Positions 32,715 to 43,538 of a stretch of DNA of 64,000 bases are shown here, one piece after another. The notes beneath the pieces are model-generated. The model saw only the letters and a program-made list of their open reading frames with translations, was not told the DNA's origin and ran no database searches. Location: positions 186,001 through 250,000 of the forward strand of contig OMXV01000005.1 of the NCBI GenBank assembly GCA_900315075.1, written 5' to 3'. Each line of letters opens with the position of its first letter. Position 1 is the stretch's first letter. Made by a program: the position numbers and the translations under genes. This DNA is from an uncultured Prevotellaceae bacterium. GTDB taxonomy: Bacteria > Bacteroidota > Bacteroidia > Bacteroidales > Bacteroidaceae.

Positions 32715-33355
32715 CGGTCTATGAAGGGGTTCATTTTCAGTTCTTCGCCGATGGTTGTATTCTCACCATGGCCTGGGAGCACAATGGTGTCGTCGGGCAG
32801 TTGCACTAATGAGCGGAGACTCTGAATAAGCTGCATCATACTGCCACCCTCAAGGTCGGTACGGCCTATCGAAAGGTGGAAGAGCGTGTCGCCAGTCAGG
32901 GCAAGTCGCTCATCTTCTATATAGAAAACCACGGAACCGGGACTATGGCCGGGTGTGGGGATGATACTGATGGTATGATTGCCAAAGGTGATGACATCAT
33001 TGTCATGCAGGTATTGGCATTTTGTGGGGAAATGTACGTCTGAGGCATCGCCTAAGAACATGATGGCTTGCTGGGGTAGCTTTTCCATCAGCCGCTGGTC
33101 GGCGGCAGGTACTTCCACGGGTAATCCAAATTCCTGATAGATGAGGTCGTCGCCGAAATGATGGTCCACATGTCCGTGGGTAGCTAAGAGATGGCGCGGG
33201 GTCAGTTGCTGGTCACGGATATAGGAGACGAGGGCACGGCGCTCTTCCTCATAGAACGCACCGCAGTCAACGATGATACACTCTTTTGTCTCATCGCTCA
33301 CCACAAAGGTGTTCTCCTGGAACATATTGCATACGAATCGCTGTACGTGGATCAT
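32711..33355 (-). CDS. metallo-beta-lactamase-fold hydrolase (glyoxalase II-like)
   Basis: 214 residues. Metal ligands: [12 protein letters not shown] (HxHxDH), [18 protein letters not shown] and [11 protein letters not shown] at the end. This is the short YcbL-type form, lacking the C-terminal glutathione-binding helical domain of true GloB. It would hydrolyse a thioester or similar. Overlaps ruvC and rsmG by 4 bases each, so it is strictly co-transcribed. Confidence 0.88.
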   Translation of the reverse strand: MIHVQRFVCNMFQENTFVVSDETKECIIVDCGAFYEEERRALVSYIRDQQLTPRHLLATHGHVDHHFGDDLIYQEFGLPVEVPAADQRLMEKLPQQAIMFLGDASDVHFPTKCQYLHDNDVITFGNHTISIIPTPGHSPGSVVFYIEDERLALTGDTLFHLSIGRTDLEGGSMMQLIQSLRSLVQLPDDTIVLPGHGENTTIGEELKMNPFIDR

Positions 33356-33972
33356 AACGGCAGGTAAATTAAATGTTTCTCTTTAAACCATTCTTCCTCG
33401 AACCAGTTGCTAAGTGGACTGACGTCGGCTAATTTGTGGAACGGCTGCACTTCCGACTCCACATTGCCACCTTTTAAGCAGAGAATGCCATTGGCAATGG
33501 AGTTGCGGGAGGTCTTGGAAATGTTCTTACGAACAATTTTGACCAGGTCGGGTAGGGGCATGACGGCACGGCTGACGATAAAGTCGTAGCGTCCACGTTC
33601 TTCTTCGCCACGTAGATGTTTGGCGGTTACATTCTCCAGGCCGATTGCCTCACTGATGGCTTTCACCACGAGGATTTTCTTGCCCGTGCCGTCTATGAGC
33701 GTGAAATGGCTCTCAGGAAATAAGATGGCAAGCGGGATGCCGGGAAAACCGCCACCAGTGCCAAAATCTAAAACCTGTGTGCCCTCGCGGAATTTCAATG
33801 CGTTGGCAATGGCGAGTGAATGGAGTACATGATGCTCGTAAAGGTTGTCGATGTCTTTACGGGAAATCACGTTGATTTTCTCGTTCCATTCATGATACAG
33901 GTCCCAGAGCGCACTCATTTGTTCCTGTTGGTGCAGGGTGAGATGGGGGAAATATTTCTGTATTATCGTCAT
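33352..33972 (-). CDS. rsmG: 16S rRNA (guanine527-N7) methyltransferase
   Basis: 206 residues. EKINVISRKDIDNLYEHHVLHSLAI and VLDFGTGGGFPGIPLAI (SAM-binding motif I, about 68-84) are RsmG signatures, followed by LIDGTGKKILVVKAISEAIGLENV and VSRAVMPLPDLV. Methylates G527 of 16S rRNA. Overlaps the lipoprotein gene (33969) and the MBL gene. No gidA/mnmG neighbour in the window. Confidence 0.93.
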   Translation of the reverse strand: MTIIQKYFPHLTLHQQEQMSALWDLYHEWNEKINVISRKDIDNLYEHHVLHSLAIANALKFREGTQVLDFGTGGGFPGIPLAILFPESHFTLIDGTGKKILVVKAISEAIGLENVTAKHLRGEEERGRYDFIVSRAVMPLPDLVKIVRKNISKTSRNSIANGILCLKGGNVESEVQPFHKLADVSPLSNWFEEEWFKEKHLIYLPL

Positions 33973-34781
33973 TTGTTTAGTAGTCTCTTGATGGCGGAAT
34001 ATTTCACATCGACAGCGACCTCGCCTTTTTCACGGTCGGCTATTTCGCTGGGCATATAGATGAATGTGATGTAGTCGTCGCCCAACTTGAAATTATTAGG
34101 GGCATAGACATCAGTGCTAACAAAGTAGCCTGCTTGACGCAGGTTGTTCAGTCCCTGAATGCCAGTTTTGGCTTCCAGACTTTTCAGTATGGCTTCATTC
34201 AGACCGTTCTGATAGCCGGGAACGAAGACATCGTCCAGGTGGAGCAGCTTTCGCTTTGCCATGTCCATATTGTTGACCACTGTATAGCTTGTGGTGAGGT
34301 CGCCTTCGCTTCTCGACACATGAGAGATGTGGCATAGCACATCGTCGCGACCTTCTTCTATCTCCGTTGTCAACTGATAGGTTAGTGAAAGGCTGGCACT
34401 GTCGGCTTCAGTGGCATCCTCGGTGAGCAAACCACCGTAGAATTCGCGGTAGTCTGTGGCATAGCGGATGACGAATGTATCGAGTGCCTCACGAGGAGTA
34501 AAACTGCGAGAGGTCAGCGACAGGTAGTCGGGTTGGAGCACGCCACTGCGGAGCAGACTGTCGGTCAATTGGCGGTATTCGTCACCTTTGACGACAATCA
34601 GGTCGATATTGACTTGGCAATGAGGAGAGACCCCAGAGTCCACCAACTGGGTGGTAGATTCAATGTGAATGGTATCGAACTGGAGACCTAATTTTTCCAC
34701 CACTGACTGGTGTTTGCAAGAACCAGTGAGCAGGATTATGGTTGTCAGAATCGCACAGAGTATGGGAATTTTCCTCATCAT
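33969..34781 (-). CDS. DUF3298/RsiV-like lipoprotein
   Basis: 270 residues. Start taken at ATG 34781 rather than the in-frame TTG at 34787; the next ATG is 34778. The lipoprotein signal ends ILLTGSC (lipobox, Cys about 22). Two beta-rich units follow: a DUF4163-like part (about 45-160) and a DUF3298-like C-terminal part with RKLLHLDDVFVPGYQNGLNEAIL, GYFVSTDVYAPNNFKLGDDYITFIY and DVKYSAIKRLL. This matches the extracellular part of RsiV-type anti-sigma proteins that bind lysozyme, but no cytoplasmic anti-sigma part is present. First gene of the rsmG-ruvC operon, with a -7 element (34799-34806) 17 bases upstream. Confidence 0.82.
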   Translation of the reverse strand: MMRKIPILCAILTTIILLTGSCKHQSVVEKLGLQFDTIHIESTTQLVDSGVSPHCQVNIDLIVVKGDEYRQLTDSLLRSGVLQPDYLSLTSRSFTPREALDTFVIRYATDYREFYGGLLTEDATEADSASLSLTYQLTTEIEEGRDDVLCHISHVSRSEGDLTTSYTVVNNMDMAKRKLLHLDDVFVPGYQNGLNEAILKSLEAKTGIQGLNNLRQAGYFVSTDVYAPNNFKLGDDYITFIYMPSEIADREKGEVAVDVKYSAIKRLLNK

Positions 34782-34798
34782 TTCCAATTTTCTGGCTG

Positions 34799-34806
34799 CA
34801 AACTTA
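34799..34806 (-). promoter_or_regulatory. -7 element of the lipoprotein-rsmG-ruvC operon
   Basis: TAAGTTTG on the minus strand fits TAnnTTTG. The leader to ATG 34781 is about 12 bases. Confidence 0.5.
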
Positions 34807-34886
34807 CATAAAAGTTTTCAAATCAGAGCGTTTCCCCCCTGCTTTTTATTATTCTTTACCTTAAAAGTGCCTCGAATTAAACTATG

Positions 34887-36635
34887 TTAAGAAGCGCCGA
34901 GTTTGTGAAGGCGGCGAATGGCCTCGCGACAGTCGGGATAAAGGCGTAGAGCCTTGCGGTAATTCGCGATGGCTGCATCGGGCATTTTCTCACGTTCGCA
35001 GTCCTTTCCCATTAACACATATTCGGCAGCGAGTTCCTTCAGATATGCTTCGCGCGAGGCTATATCTGCACGCAACTGTCGGTTCTCCTCATTCATGTGG
35101 TTCAGCCGTGAGAGTTTCATGCGGATAAAACGCTTCGGAAGGGGCTTTTCTATGTCGTAGCGATGATGAATGGCTTTGAAAAACTGGTCGAGGAAGGTGT
35201 CGAAATCGCCAGCGTCGAAGGCTTTCACGGCTTCACGGTATTCGATGTCGGCCTGTGCGCTGCGGATGGCATCGTCGATGACTTTGGAATTATTATAAGT
35301 GCGTGAAAACCTTACCACTTCTGAATTGACGAAAATGTCACTCAATCGAAGGGGCTCTTTCAGACTGATGCCTTCTAACGACACGCAGCGTGACAATGCC
35401 ACGTATGTCTGTCCGCAGGCGAAGGCTCCACCCGAGAAGTCGATGTTCACATGTTGGAAGGTCAGCCCCTGGCTCTTGTGAACGGTGATGGCCCATGCTA
35501 ATTTCAAAGGATACTGGATGAATCGGCCGATTTCCTCTTCTTCGATTTTTTGTTCCTTCTCGTTGTACGTGTAGCGCATATTGCTCCAGATGTCGAGGCC
35601 AACGTCATATTCCGTACCCTCTTCTGTCATTACGCTAATGCAGTTGTTGTCGTCGCCGTCGCCATTACTTACGTCCATAGCTGTGACAACACCGAGTGTG
35701 CCGTTTACCCAGCGGCGCTCCACATCGTTTTTGATAAACATCACCTGGGAACCAACCTTCAATTCCAGTTCCATGGATGTGGGAAGGGTACTCTCGGGGA
35801 AGTCGCCTGTGATTTCGCCAATGAGCACCTGTTTGTCACCGGGTAGGGCATCAAGGCATTGTTCATTGATATGATCTACGGTGTCGCGGCGCGTGGAGAG
35901 GGTAATGGAGAGATGGGTGGAGTCGGAAGGGAGAGATTTCCCTACTCGTTGGTTGAGAATGGCTAAATCGGCAGTGTTGATTTGGTTGCAGCGGATTTTG
36001 TCGAGCAGGCTGATGAAATGGGGGTTGTTCTGGCGATATACTTTCCGTAGTTCGATGCTTACCAATGGCATCTGGCGGAAGACATGGGCATCGAAGAAAA
36101 AATGCGAGGGGTAGAAGGGGCGGAGTAATTGCCGTTCATCTTCTTTTACTACGGGTTCCAACTGGTAGATGTCACCCACTAATAGCACTTGTTTTCCTCC
36201 AAATGGCTCGCGGCGGTTGTCGCTATAGATACGTAGCACCTTATCCACGAAATCGATGATGTCGGCACGTACCATGCTGATTTCATCGATGATAATCAGT
36301 TCTAACTCACGGATAATCTTGCGTTTTTCGCCTGAATACTTCAGTGTTTCCTTAATATGGCGTTCGGCGAAACGAACGTCATTGGGGAGGATAGGGTGGA
36401 AGGGAATTTTAAAAAAACTATGCAGTGTGGCACCGCCAGCGTTGATGGCGGCTATACCCGTGGGGGCCAGTACTACATGCTTCTTCTTGGTCGTTTGGCA
36501 GATATACCGCAAAAAAGTGGATTTGCCCGTGCCGGCCTTTCCTGTGAGGAAGAGCGAGCGACGGGTATAGTTCACTATCTGCAAAGCCGTTTGAAACTCT
36601 GCATTACTCGTGTCGATATGTTCTGCCTCTTTCAT
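34887..36635 (-). CDS. PIF1-like helicase with TPR tail
   Basis: 582 residues from the ATG at 36635, which is chosen because a TAATTTTG -7 element ends at 36650; in-frame TTG 36692 and ATG 36671 lie upstream of or inside it. Superfamily 1B helicase: Walker A LTGKAGTGKSTFLRYI, motif Ia VLAPTGIAAINAGGATLHSFF, Walker B LIIIDEISMVRADIID, then GDIYQLEPVV (motif III) and WAITVHKSQGLTF and YVALSRC (motifs V/VI). After about 430 comes a helical extension (EYREAVKAFDAGDFDTFLDQFFKAIHH). The end is one clear tetratricopeptide repeat (AIANYRKALRLYPDCREAI). PIF1 family members unwind DNA, including G-quadruplexes. A 19-bp inverted repeat surrounds the promoter. Confidence 0.88.
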   Translation of the reverse strand: MKEAEHIDTSNAEFQTALQIVNYTRRSLFLTGKAGTGKSTFLRYICQTTKKKHVVLAPTGIAAINAGGATLHSFFKIPFHPILPNDVRFAERHIKETLKYSGEKRKIIRELELIIIDEISMVRADIIDFVDKVLRIYSDNRREPFGGKQVLLVGDIYQLEPVVKEDERQLLRPFYPSHFFFDAHVFRQMPLVSIELRKVYRQNNPHFISLLDKIRCNQINTADLAILNQRVGKSLPSDSTHLSITLSTRRDTVDHINEQCLDALPGDKQVLIGEITGDFPESTLPTSMELELKVGSQVMFIKNDVERRWVNGTLGVVTAMDVSNGDGDDNNCISVMTEEGTEYDVGLDIWSNMRYTYNEKEQKIEEEEIGRFIQYPLKLAWAITVHKSQGLTFQHVNIDFSGGAFACGQTYVALSRCVSLEGISLKEPLRLSDIFVNSEVVRFSRTYNNSKVIDDAIRSAQADIEYREAVKAFDAGDFDTFLDQFFKAIHHRYDIEKPLPKRFIRMKLSRLNHMNEENRQLRADIASREAYLKELAAEYVLMGKDCEREKMPDAAIANYRKALRLYPDCREAIRRLHKLGAS

Positions 36636-36637
36636 AC

Positions 36638-36709
36638 TAAGTAGGTGTTCAAAATTATCTATACATATCATTGATGCAGGTGCTATTGTCAATTTTGAAC
36701 ACCTACTTA
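36638..36709. repeat. 19-bp perfect inverted repeat around the helicase promoter
   Basis: AAGTAGGTGTTCAAAATT at 36639-36656 is matched exactly by AATTTTGAACACCTACTT at 36691-36708. One more T-A pair (36638/36709) extends it to 19 bp. The 34-bp centre holds no repeat. The left arm contains the -7 element. Confidence 0.85.
36650..36657 (-). promoter_or_regulatory. -7 element of the helicase gene inside the inverted repeat
   Basis: TAATTTTG on the minus strand, 14 bases before the ATG at 36635. The mirror position in the other arm reads CAATTTTG and lacks the leading TA, so only the helicase direction is a good promoter. Confidence 0.55.
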
Positions 36710-36817
36710 TCTATGAGTCCGGTTGACTCAAAAACTCACAAAATCAAAAACTATTTCCTTGTCAACTCTTCAAGTTGTTTCCTTGTCAATTAAATATCCT
36801 CTTCAGCAACAATTCAT

Positions 36818-39250
36818 CTAAATTTCGATGATTGGCTCCACTTCTTGAGGAGGATTGTCGTAGGATGGTGGCTCGTCGGTGGGTGGAGGATAGTTGTCGT
36901 CGTATTCATCCTCGTAGATGATGGCATCAAGGCTGTCGGGCTGTACAGGTTTATGATAGGGTAGTGGCTTAGGGCTGCAGTCAAGTTGGGATATGTTAAT
37001 GGTTTCGCCGGTGGGTATCTCGAATTTCTTCACGTATTTCTTCCAGTTGTCGCGGTTTGCGAGCACTTTCTGAAGGAATGTGCCACAGATGGGAAGTGCC
37101 GTTCGTGCACCTTGGCCTAATGCAGTGGAACTGAAGTGTATGCTGCGATATTCGCCTCCTACCCAGGCACCAAAGACCAGATTGGGAGTGACACACACAA
37201 ACCAGCCGTCACTACATTCGTTGCTTGTGCCAGTTTTTCCACCAATATCCATCTGATTCATCATGTCGCCTACATAATTGTGCATTCGCCTCGAGGTGCC
37301 GTTGGCAACACCATTCAATAAGAGTTGCTGCATCATGTATGCTGTTTTGTAGGGGATGGTACGTGGACTGTCGATAGGACCTTCATAGATGATATTCCCA
37401 TCGCTGTCTTCTATGCGTGAGACAAGGACAGGCTCATGATATTTGCCGTTGTTGGCAATGGTAGAGTAGGCGTTTACCATTTCAAAAAGGTTCACGTCGG
37501 AGGCACCCAAAAGTGTGGTGGGGTAGGGGTCGAGATTACTCTTCACCCCCATGTCATGGGCGGTTTTAATGACATTCTTCACACCCATTTCCATTCCTAA
37601 ACGAACAGCCACGCTATTTGTGCTGCTGGCAAAAGCCTGGCGAAGCGTCATAGAGTCACCACTGAAGACATTGTTGGAGTTGGTAGGTTTCCAAATGGTT
37701 TCTGAACCAGTCTTGTTGTCGTAGATAGGGATTTCTATATACTCGTCACGACGTTTGTCGCAAAGTAGCAAACCCTGGTTGAATGCCTCGGTATATACAA
37801 ACAACTTGAAGGTGGAGCCTGGCTGGCGCATGGCTGTTACCTTATCGTATTTCCATGTGCCATAATCTACATCGCCCACCCATGCCACTACTGCACCAGT
37901 CTGAGGTTCCATTGCTACAAAACCTGTATGGAGATAGCGTACCATATAGCGGATAGAGTCGAGCGTACTCATCTCAGTCTCAAATGTACCCTTATTATAA
38001 TCGAAAAGAGTCACTTTATGGCGCTGGTTCAAGTAATAGTTGATGGAATCTTGGTTGCCATCGTATTTATCGCTCAACTGCTGATACAAGGGGAGTTTCT
38101 TGGCCACTCCCTCCACGAAATGGGGGATGACATTCCCATACTCGTCGCGCCATGGGTCGCGCCCACCCCAATTCTTGTTGAATTCCTCCTGCAACTTGAC
38201 CATCTCGTTTCTCACAGCCTCTTCGGCAGACTTCTGGATGACAGGGTTGATGGTGGTATATATTTTCAGGCCAGAGGTATAAAGGTCGTAGCCTGTCTGA
38301 TGACACCATCTTTCCAAACTTGCCTCCACGGCATCTTTGAAATAAGAATAGTTGGTGTTTTCGCTGCTTTCCGAGGTGTAGGTAATCTTGGTCGGTTGGG
38401 AAATCAGCGATTGGTAGTCTGACTCCGACAGGTGGCCGTGGTCTCGCATCAGGCGAAGTACCACATTGCGGCGCTGCCGACTGTTCTCCGGATTAAGAAT
38501 GGGGTTGTAGTATGAAGTGGCTTTCAGCATTCCCACAAGTGTGGCAGCCTGGTCGGTGGTAAGTTCCTTGGGGGTGGTGTTGAAGTAGGTCTTACAGGCA
38601 GTCTTGATACCATAGGCATTGGAACCGAAGTCCACGGTGTTGGCATACATTGTGAGTATTTCCTGCTTATCATAGACCATTTCAAGCTTTGTGGCAATAA
38701 TCCATTCTTTGCTTTTGATGACAAGCATCCTCACTCCGGGGATTTTGCCTAACAACCCATTGTTGCCGTCGGCACGAACACGAAACATGTTTTTGGCTAA
38801 CTGTTGGGTGATGGTTGAACCTCCACGTGCACCACGAAGGGTGATGGCATCTTTGAAAGCACCAAATACACCACGGATATCCACACCGTGGTGACTATAG
38901 AAACGCTCATCCTCGGTATCCACGAGTGCATCCCAAAACACGGGGTTCACATCCTCGTATTCCACAGGACTACGGTTCTCGTTATAGAATTTTCCTATCA
39001 GTTGTCCATCTGCTCCGTAAATCTCAGAAGCCACTAAGCTGGGGGGATTGAGAATGTCGTTGAAACCGGGAGAGGGACCAAACAAACCGAGGAAATTGAT
39101 ATCCACCATACCGAAAAACACAAAGGTGCAAACGACGAAAGTCATGAAGGCGGAGAATAATTTCGTGTACCAACGACGCCCTTTGTACAAATGGACATAC
39201 CATCTGCACATTCCCTTTATTTTTCTCCAGCACCACTTCAGAATTTTCAT
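36818..39250 (-). CDS. penicillin-binding protein 1A (glycosyltransferase plus transpeptidase)
   Basis: 810 residues. N-terminal basic segment and one membrane helix (about 32-50). GT51 domain with [18 protein letters not shown] (catalytic Glu113) and [12 protein letters not shown] (about 143-154). Transpeptidase: RQPGSTFK (Ser479 nucleophile), SSTNS (about 542) and KTGTSN (672-677), all intact. The C-terminus is an acidic, Pro-rich tail ([19 protein letters not shown]). Builds peptidoglycan strands and cross-links them. Overlaps miaA by 4 bases, so it belongs to the lpxD-lpxC-lpxA-miaA run. Confidence 0.94.
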   Translation of the reverse strand: MKILKWCWRKIKGMCRWYVHLYKGRRWYTKLFSAFMTFVVCTFVFFGMVDINFLGLFGPSPGFNDILNPPSLVASEIYGADGQLIGKFYNENRSPVEYEDVNPVFWDALVDTEDERFYSHHGVDIRGVFGAFKDAITLRGARGGSTITQQLAKNMFRVRADGNNGLLGKIPGVRMLVIKSKEWIIATKLEMVYDKQEILTMYANTVDFGSNAYGIKTACKTYFNTTPKELTTDQAATLVGMLKATSYYNPILNPENSRQRRNVVLRLMRDHGHLSESDYQSLISQPTKITYTSESSENTNYSYFKDAVEASLERWCHQTGYDLYTSGLKIYTTINPVIQKSAEEAVRNEMVKLQEEFNKNWGGRDPWRDEYGNVIPHFVEGVAKKLPLYQQLSDKYDGNQDSINYYLNQRHKVTLFDYNKGTFETEMSTLDSIRYMVRYLHTGFVAMEPQTGAVVAWVGDVDYGTWKYDKVTAMRQPGSTFKLFVYTEAFNQGLLLCDKRRDEYIEIPIYDNKTGSETIWKPTNSNNVFSGDSMTLRQAFASSTNSVAVRLGMEMGVKNVIKTAHDMGVKSNLDPYPTTLLGASDVNLFEMVNAYSTIANNGKYHEPVLVSRIEDSDGNIIYEGPIDSPRTIPYKTAYMMQQLLLNGVANGTSRRMHNYVGDMMNQMDIGGKTGTSNECSDGWFVCVTPNLVFGAWVGGEYRSIHFSSTALGQGARTALPICGTFLQKVLANRDNWKKYVKKFEIPTGETINISQLDCSPKPLPYHKPVQPDSLDAIIYEDEYDDNYPPPTDEPPSYDNPPQEVEPIIEI

Positions 39251-40152
39251 CTTTCCTCTCTTTCTATATCCTGGATAATTCCCTCAATGTCGTCGGGATG
39301 ATGCCAGTGTACCGTTTGGTCGCGTTTAAACCATGTGAGTTGTTTTCGACAGTATTTTCGTGTGTTCCCCTGAATGCGGGTGATGGCGTTTTCGAGTGTG
39401 CACAGCCCATCGAGATACTCAAACATCTCCTTGTAACCCACAGTGTTGAGCGAGTTTTCCTCGCGGTATGGATATACCCGCAATGCTTCCTCGATAAAAC
39501 CTTCGTCAATCATGCTCAGTACGCGCTGATTGATGCGGTTGTATAGTTCCGTACGTTCGCGAACAAGACCGATTTTCACGATTTCGAACCACCGATCTGC
39601 TCTTTTGTTGGTTCTGAACGAAGTATAGGTGCGCCCGGTCTGGTGGCAGATTTCCAAGGCATGGATGACACGGCGCGTGTTGCGGCGATCGACAATGGCA
39701 TAATATTCTGGGTCGAGTAGTCTCAGTTCTTCCACGAGTCGCTCCAATCCCTCAGCAGCCAGACGTTCTTTCATCAGTGTGCGTGTCTCCTCGTTGATGG
39801 TGGGTATGTCGTCTATACCATCGCACACGGCGTCGATATACATCATGCTACCACCCGAGAGCAACGCATAGTGAGAATGCGAGAATAAAGGGTCGTCGCT
39901 CAACAAATTGATGACATCGCTTTCATATTTCGACGCACTATAGTAATCGCTCAGGTGATGAGTCCCCACAAAATAGTGTTTCACACGCTGCATATCGGCC
40001 TTGGTGGGGGCTGCTGTGCCAATGGGAATCTCACTATAGATCTGTCGTGAGTCGGCATTGATGATAGGTAGGCCAAAATACTCGGCTACACGAAGGCTGA
40101 CATCTGTCTTGCCTACCGCCGTGGGGCCGAGTATTACTATCAGTTTATCCAT
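39247..40152 (-). CDS. miaA: tRNA dimethylallyltransferase
   Basis: 301 residues. Walker [17 protein letters not shown] at 8-23, [19 protein letters not shown] and [19 protein letters not shown] are MiaA signatures. Later [14 protein letters not shown] and [22 protein letters not shown] complete them. Adds the isoprenoid group to A37 of tRNAs reading UNN codons. Twelve bases after lpxA and overlapping the PBP1A gene by 4. Confidence 0.95.
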   Translation of the reverse strand: MDKLIVILGPTAVGKTDVSLRVAEYFGLPIINADSRQIYSEIPIGTAAPTKADMQRVKHYFVGTHHLSDYYSASKYESDVINLLSDDPLFSHSHYALLSGGSMMYIDAVCDGIDDIPTINEETRTLMKERLAAEGLERLVEELRLLDPEYYAIVDRRNTRRVIHALEICHQTGRTYTSFRTNKRADRWFEIVKIGLVRERTELYNRINQRVLSMIDEGFIEEALRVYPYREENSLNTVGYKEMFEYLDGLCTLENAITRIQGNTRKYCRKQLTWFKRDQTVHWHHPDDIEGIIQDIEREER

Positions 40153-40164
40153 GTTGCACTGAGG

Positions 40165-40935
40165 TCATCTGATGATGCCTCGTTTCGAACTGCTCACGAA
40201 ATCGAGAATGTATTTTATCTCTGGTGTTTCGGGCAGTGTCTTGCGCACCTCTTCAATACCTTCTGCTAAAATGCCCTTTGAATAAAGCACACGGTAGGCA
40301 TTGTGTATCAAGTCGATGGTGTCTTTGTCAAAACCACGTCGGCGAAGGCCGATAATATTGATTCCGCTATAGCGAATGGGTTCCTTGCCTGCAATAATAT
40401 AAGGTGGTATGTCCATACTGAAACGGCTTCCACCCTGAATCATCACATATCCGCCGATACGGCAGAACTGGTGACAAAGCACGGCGGCGCTAATGATGGC
40501 ATTGTCATCGACTACCACCTCACCGGCGAATTTTGTCGAGTTGCCGATAATCAGGTTGTTGCCGAAGAAACAGTCGTGTGCGATATGGACATTCTCCATG
40601 AGCAGACAGTTGTTGCCAATCTGCGTGGTGCCTTTCGAGGCAGTGCCACGCGAGATGTTCACGTTCTCACGGATACTGTTGTTGTCACCTATCTCGCAGA
40701 TGGTATCCTCGCCACGGAATTTCAAATCCTGGGGCTTGGCAGAGATACTTGCACCGGTGAAAAACTCATTGCCGTTGCCAATACGTGCGCCATAGTTGAT
40801 GGTGACACCATTCTGGAGCACATTGTTGTCGCCAATCACTGTATTGCGGTCGATATAGCAAAAAGGACCTATTACATTGTTATCGCCAAGTTTTGCCTCG
40901 GGATGTACGTAAGCCATGGGGCTGATTTGGTTCAT
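40165..40935 (-). CDS. lpxA: UDP-N-acetylglucosamine acyltransferase
   Basis: 256 residues, left-handed beta helix of hexapeptide repeats (VIGPFCYIDRNTVIGDNNVLQNG...), then VNISRGTASKGTTQIGNNCLLMENVHIAHDCFFGN with the catalytic-site His of HIAHD (about 116-121). The C-terminal helices include GINIIGLRRRGFDKDTIDLIHNAYRVLY. First committed acyl transfer of lipid A synthesis. Ninety-four bases downstream of lpxC/fabZ in transcription order; that spacer holds a small tandem repeat. Confidence 0.95.
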   Translation of the reverse strand: MNQISPMAYVHPEAKLGDNNVIGPFCYIDRNTVIGDNNVLQNGVTINYGARIGNGNEFFTGASISAKPQDLKFRGEDTICEIGDNNSIRENVNISRGTASKGTTQIGNNCLLMENVHIAHDCFFGNNLIIGNSTKFAGEVVVDDNAIISAAVLCHQFCRIGGYVMIQGGSRFSMDIPPYIIAGKEPIRYSGINIIGLRRRGFDKDTIDLIHNAYRVLYSKGILAEGIEEVRKTLPETPEIKYILDFVSSSKRGIIR

Positions 40936-40973
40936 ATTTTGAGTTTTTGAGTTGATGAGTTCTTGATTTTACG

Positions 40974-41004
40974 ATATTTCGATATGTCGATATTTCGATA
41001 CGTC
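40974..41004. repeat. CGATATTTCGATATGTCGAT tandem motif
   Basis: ATTTCGATATGTCGAT-type units in tandem between lpxC/fabZ and lpxA, next to GAGTTTTTGAGTTGATGAGTT units (about 40940-40962). Confidence 0.65.
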
Positions 41005-41029
41005 TTTATAACGACATAGTGCCTAAAGT

Positions 41030-42415
41030 CTATTTATTCTTCACAATCTGAGCTGTAAAGTTGGCTTCAGCCACCACTTGGTCACCCACGAAGATATAGC
41101 CTTTCATGGAACTGATGCCATGTCGTAGAGGATGGAGCAGCTCCACTCGGAAGAGAAGCGTGTCGCCGGGAACGACCTTTTGACGGAATTTCACATCGTC
41201 GATTTTCAGGAAATAGGTGGACCAATGCTCAGGGTCTTCCAACGTGTTGAGTATCAATAGCCCACCGCATTGAGCCATCGCTTCCACCATCAGCACACCG
41301 GGCATTACTGGCTCCTGAGGAAAGTGCCCTTGAAAGAAAGGCTCATTCGAAGTGACGTTTTTCACACCTACGATACTGGTTGGACCAATGGCAATCACTT
41401 TGTCGATGAGTTGCATTGGATAACGATGGGGAAGCAACTTGCGGATGCGGTTGTTGTCCATCAAAGGGGCTTCGTTGGGGTCGTAGATGGGAGCTTGTAT
41501 TTCGTGCTTGCGAATTTCGCGGCGCATCAGGCGGGCAAACTTGTTGTTGATGGTGTGCCCAGGGCGCGTGGCAATGATACGTCCCTTGATAGGCTTGCCG
41601 ATAAGACCCATATCGCCAATGATGTCGAGCAACTTATGACGGGTACATTCATTGTCCCAAACTAACGGCTTATGCTGGATATAACCTAATTTTGTGGCAT
41701 CCATTGTAGGCACGTTCAGAAGTTCTGCCAACTGGTCGAGACGTTCCTGGGAAATCTGACGCTCATAGATGATGATAGCATTGTCCATATCACCACCTTT
41801 GATGAGATTGGCATTGAGTAGAGGTTCAATGTCGCGAACAAAAACGAAAGTACGCGCAGGGGCAATCTCTTCTGGGAAATTCTCGATGTTGTCGAGGGTG
41901 GCAAACTGACTGCTGATGAATTTAGATTCAAACGAGCACATGGCTGTGATGCTGAATTCATCGTCGGGAAGGATGGTGATGCAGCTGCCGCTTTCTTCAT
42001 CCTTCACCTCTATCTTGTGGCGAATGATATAGTAGTCTTTAGGGGCATTCTGCTCCTCGATGCCTACCTGCATGATGCGCTCTACATACATGGTGGCACT
42101 GCCATCAAGTATAGGAAATTCAGGACCATTCACCTGCATAAGGCAGTTGTCGATACCAAGAGCATAAAGGGCGGCAAGCGCATGTTCTACAGTGGATACA
42201 CGCACTCCTTTGGATGAAAGCACCGTACCTCGTTTGGTGTCGCTGACATTGTCGGCATGGGCGTCAATGATTGGCTGTCCATCTACGTCGATGCGCTGAA
42301 TCCTGTATCCAGTGTTTTCAGGGGCAGGATTGAAAGTTACAGTGAGGCTCAGACCTGTATGCAGACCTTTGCCAAAAAGAGAAAAACTACCTTTAAGGGT
42401 GCGTTGCTTATTCAT
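41030..42415 (-). CDS. bifunctional LpxC deacetylase / FabZ dehydratase
   Basis: 461 residues, the natural fusion found in Bacteroidetes. LpxC (about 1-305): [34 protein letters not shown] (zinc His), [38 protein letters not shown] (second zinc His and Asp). FabZ (about 320-461): [35 protein letters not shown] (catalytic His and Glu), [17 protein letters not shown]. LpxC deacetylates UDP-3-O-acyl-GlcNAc and FabZ dehydrates 3-hydroxyacyl-ACP, so both use the same hydroxyacyl pool. Overlaps lpxD by 8 bases. Confidence 0.96.
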   Translation of the reverse strand: MNKQRTLKGSFSLFGKGLHTGLSLTVTFNPAPENTGYRIQRIDVDGQPIIDAHADNVSDTKRGTVLSSKGVRVSTVEHALAALYALGIDNCLMQVNGPEFPILDGSATMYVERIMQVGIEEQNAPKDYYIIRHKIEVKDEESGSCITILPDDEFSITAMCSFESKFISSQFATLDNIENFPEEIAPARTFVFVRDIEPLLNANLIKGGDMDNAIIIYERQISQERLDQLAELLNVPTMDATKLGYIQHKPLVWDNECTRHKLLDIIGDMGLIGKPIKGRIIATRPGHTINNKFARLMRREIRKHEIQAPIYDPNEAPLMDNNRIRKLLPHRYPMQLIDKVIAIGPTSIVGVKNVTSNEPFFQGHFPQEPVMPGVLMVEAMAQCGGLLILNTLEDPEHWSTYFLKIDDVKFRQKVVPGDTLLFRVELLHPLRHGISSMKGYIFVGDQVVAEANFTAQIVKNK

Positions 42416-43454
42416 TTTTGTTTAATTGTGCTTTAAGTTCTTGAATTTCCTTCTCCATACGGCTGAGTGTTTTATACATATCGGGCAGCCGACGGAAAAT
42501 GGCATACGACTTGAAATAGTTGGTAGGTGGAATCACAGGAGAGCCGATGAGCGTCTCGTTTGACTTAACACTACCTGTGACACCTGCCTGTGCACCAAGG
42601 TTCACTTTATCGCCTACGGTGATATGACCGGCAACACCGGCTTGACCGCCAAACATACACCATTGACCAATCTTGGTGCTGCCAGCAATGCCCACCTGAG
42701 CCGACATGACAGTATTTTCGCCAATATCGGTATTATGGGCTATTTGTACAAGGTTGTCGAGTTTCACGCCTTTGCGTACGAAGGTGCTGCCCATCGTGGA
42801 GCGGTCAACACAAGTGTTAGCTCCGATTTCCACGTTGTCTTCTATTGTCACAATACCAATCTGTGGAATCTTGTCATAGCCCTCGGGAGTGGGGGCAAAG
42901 CCGAAACCGTCGGCACCAATGACGCTGCCGGAATGAAGGGTCACATTGTTGCCAATACGACAACCATAATAGACTGTGGCATGTGGATATAAAATGCAAT
43001 GACTGCCCACGGTCACACCATCACCGATGTAGGCATGGGGATAGACCTGGCAGCCGTTGCCGATAACAACATTGTCGCCAACAAAGGCGAACGCACCGAT
43101 ATAGCAGCCCTCACCAATCTTTGCACTTGGCGATACGAAGGCAAGTGGGTCGATACCACTCTTGCGTGGTTTCATCGACTCATAAAGCTGAAGAAGGTGA
43201 GCTACACTTTCATATGCATTGGGCACACGTATCAACGTGGCTGTGACGGGGTGCTCCAACACAACATCGTTATTAACCAAGACAATACTCGAAGCTGTCT
43301 CATAAAGGTAGTGGGTGTATTTTGCATTGGCGAGAAAAGAGATGGCTCCTGCTTTTCCTTCCTCTATCTTGGAGAATGTATGGACAGATGCATCGGGGTT
43401 GCCCTCAATCTTTCCACCCAAATACTCCGCAATTTGTTTGGCTGAAAATTCCAT
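42408..43454 (-). CDS. lpxD: UDP-3-O-acylglucosamine N-acyltransferase
   Basis: 348 residues. N-terminal uridine-binding domain (about 1-100; [34 protein letters not shown]). A long hexapeptide beta helix includes [25 protein letters not shown] (catalytic His-type motif region) and [22 protein letters not shown]-terminal helix follows ([19 protein letters not shown]). Third step of lipid A synthesis. First gene of the lpx run, with a -7 element at 43483-43490. Confidence 0.95.
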   Translation of the reverse strand: MEFSAKQIAEYLGGKIEGNPDASVHTFSKIEEGKAGAISFLANAKYTHYLYETASSIVLVNNDVVLEHPVTATLIRVPNAYESVAHLLQLYESMKPRKSGIDPLAFVSPSAKIGEGCYIGAFAFVGDNVVIGNGCQVYPHAYIGDGVTVGSHCILYPHATVYYGCRIGNNVTLHSGSVIGADGFGFAPTPEGYDKIPQIGIVTIEDNVEIGANTCVDRSTMGSTFVRKGVKLDNLVQIAHNTDIGENTVMSAQVGIAGSTKIGQWCMFGGQAGVAGHITVGDKVNLGAQAGVTGSVKSNETLIGSPVIPPTNYFKSYAIFRRLPDMYKTLSRMEKEIQELKAQLNKNE

Positions 43455-43482
43455 TTTTTATCGTTCTAACGTTTTAATTCGG

Positions 43483-43490
43483 CAAAGATA
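43483..43490 (-). promoter_or_regulatory. -7 element of the lpxD operon
   Basis: TATCTTTG on the minus strand, about 29 bases before the lpxD ATG. No clear TTTG at the right distance. Confidence 0.5.
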
Positions 43491-43538
43491 AGAAAAATAA
43501 TCCATATACCGAAAAAACAGACGATTTATTTGAATTTC

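Noticed and set aside
36638-36709. Invertible promoter with certainty
   Set aside because: The repeat is real, but no recombinase is present and the 34-bp centre is short for known switches; kept only as a finding to test.
40303-40950. 215-codon plus-strand frame across lpxA
   Set aside because: Antisense shadow of the hexapeptide repeats in lpxA.
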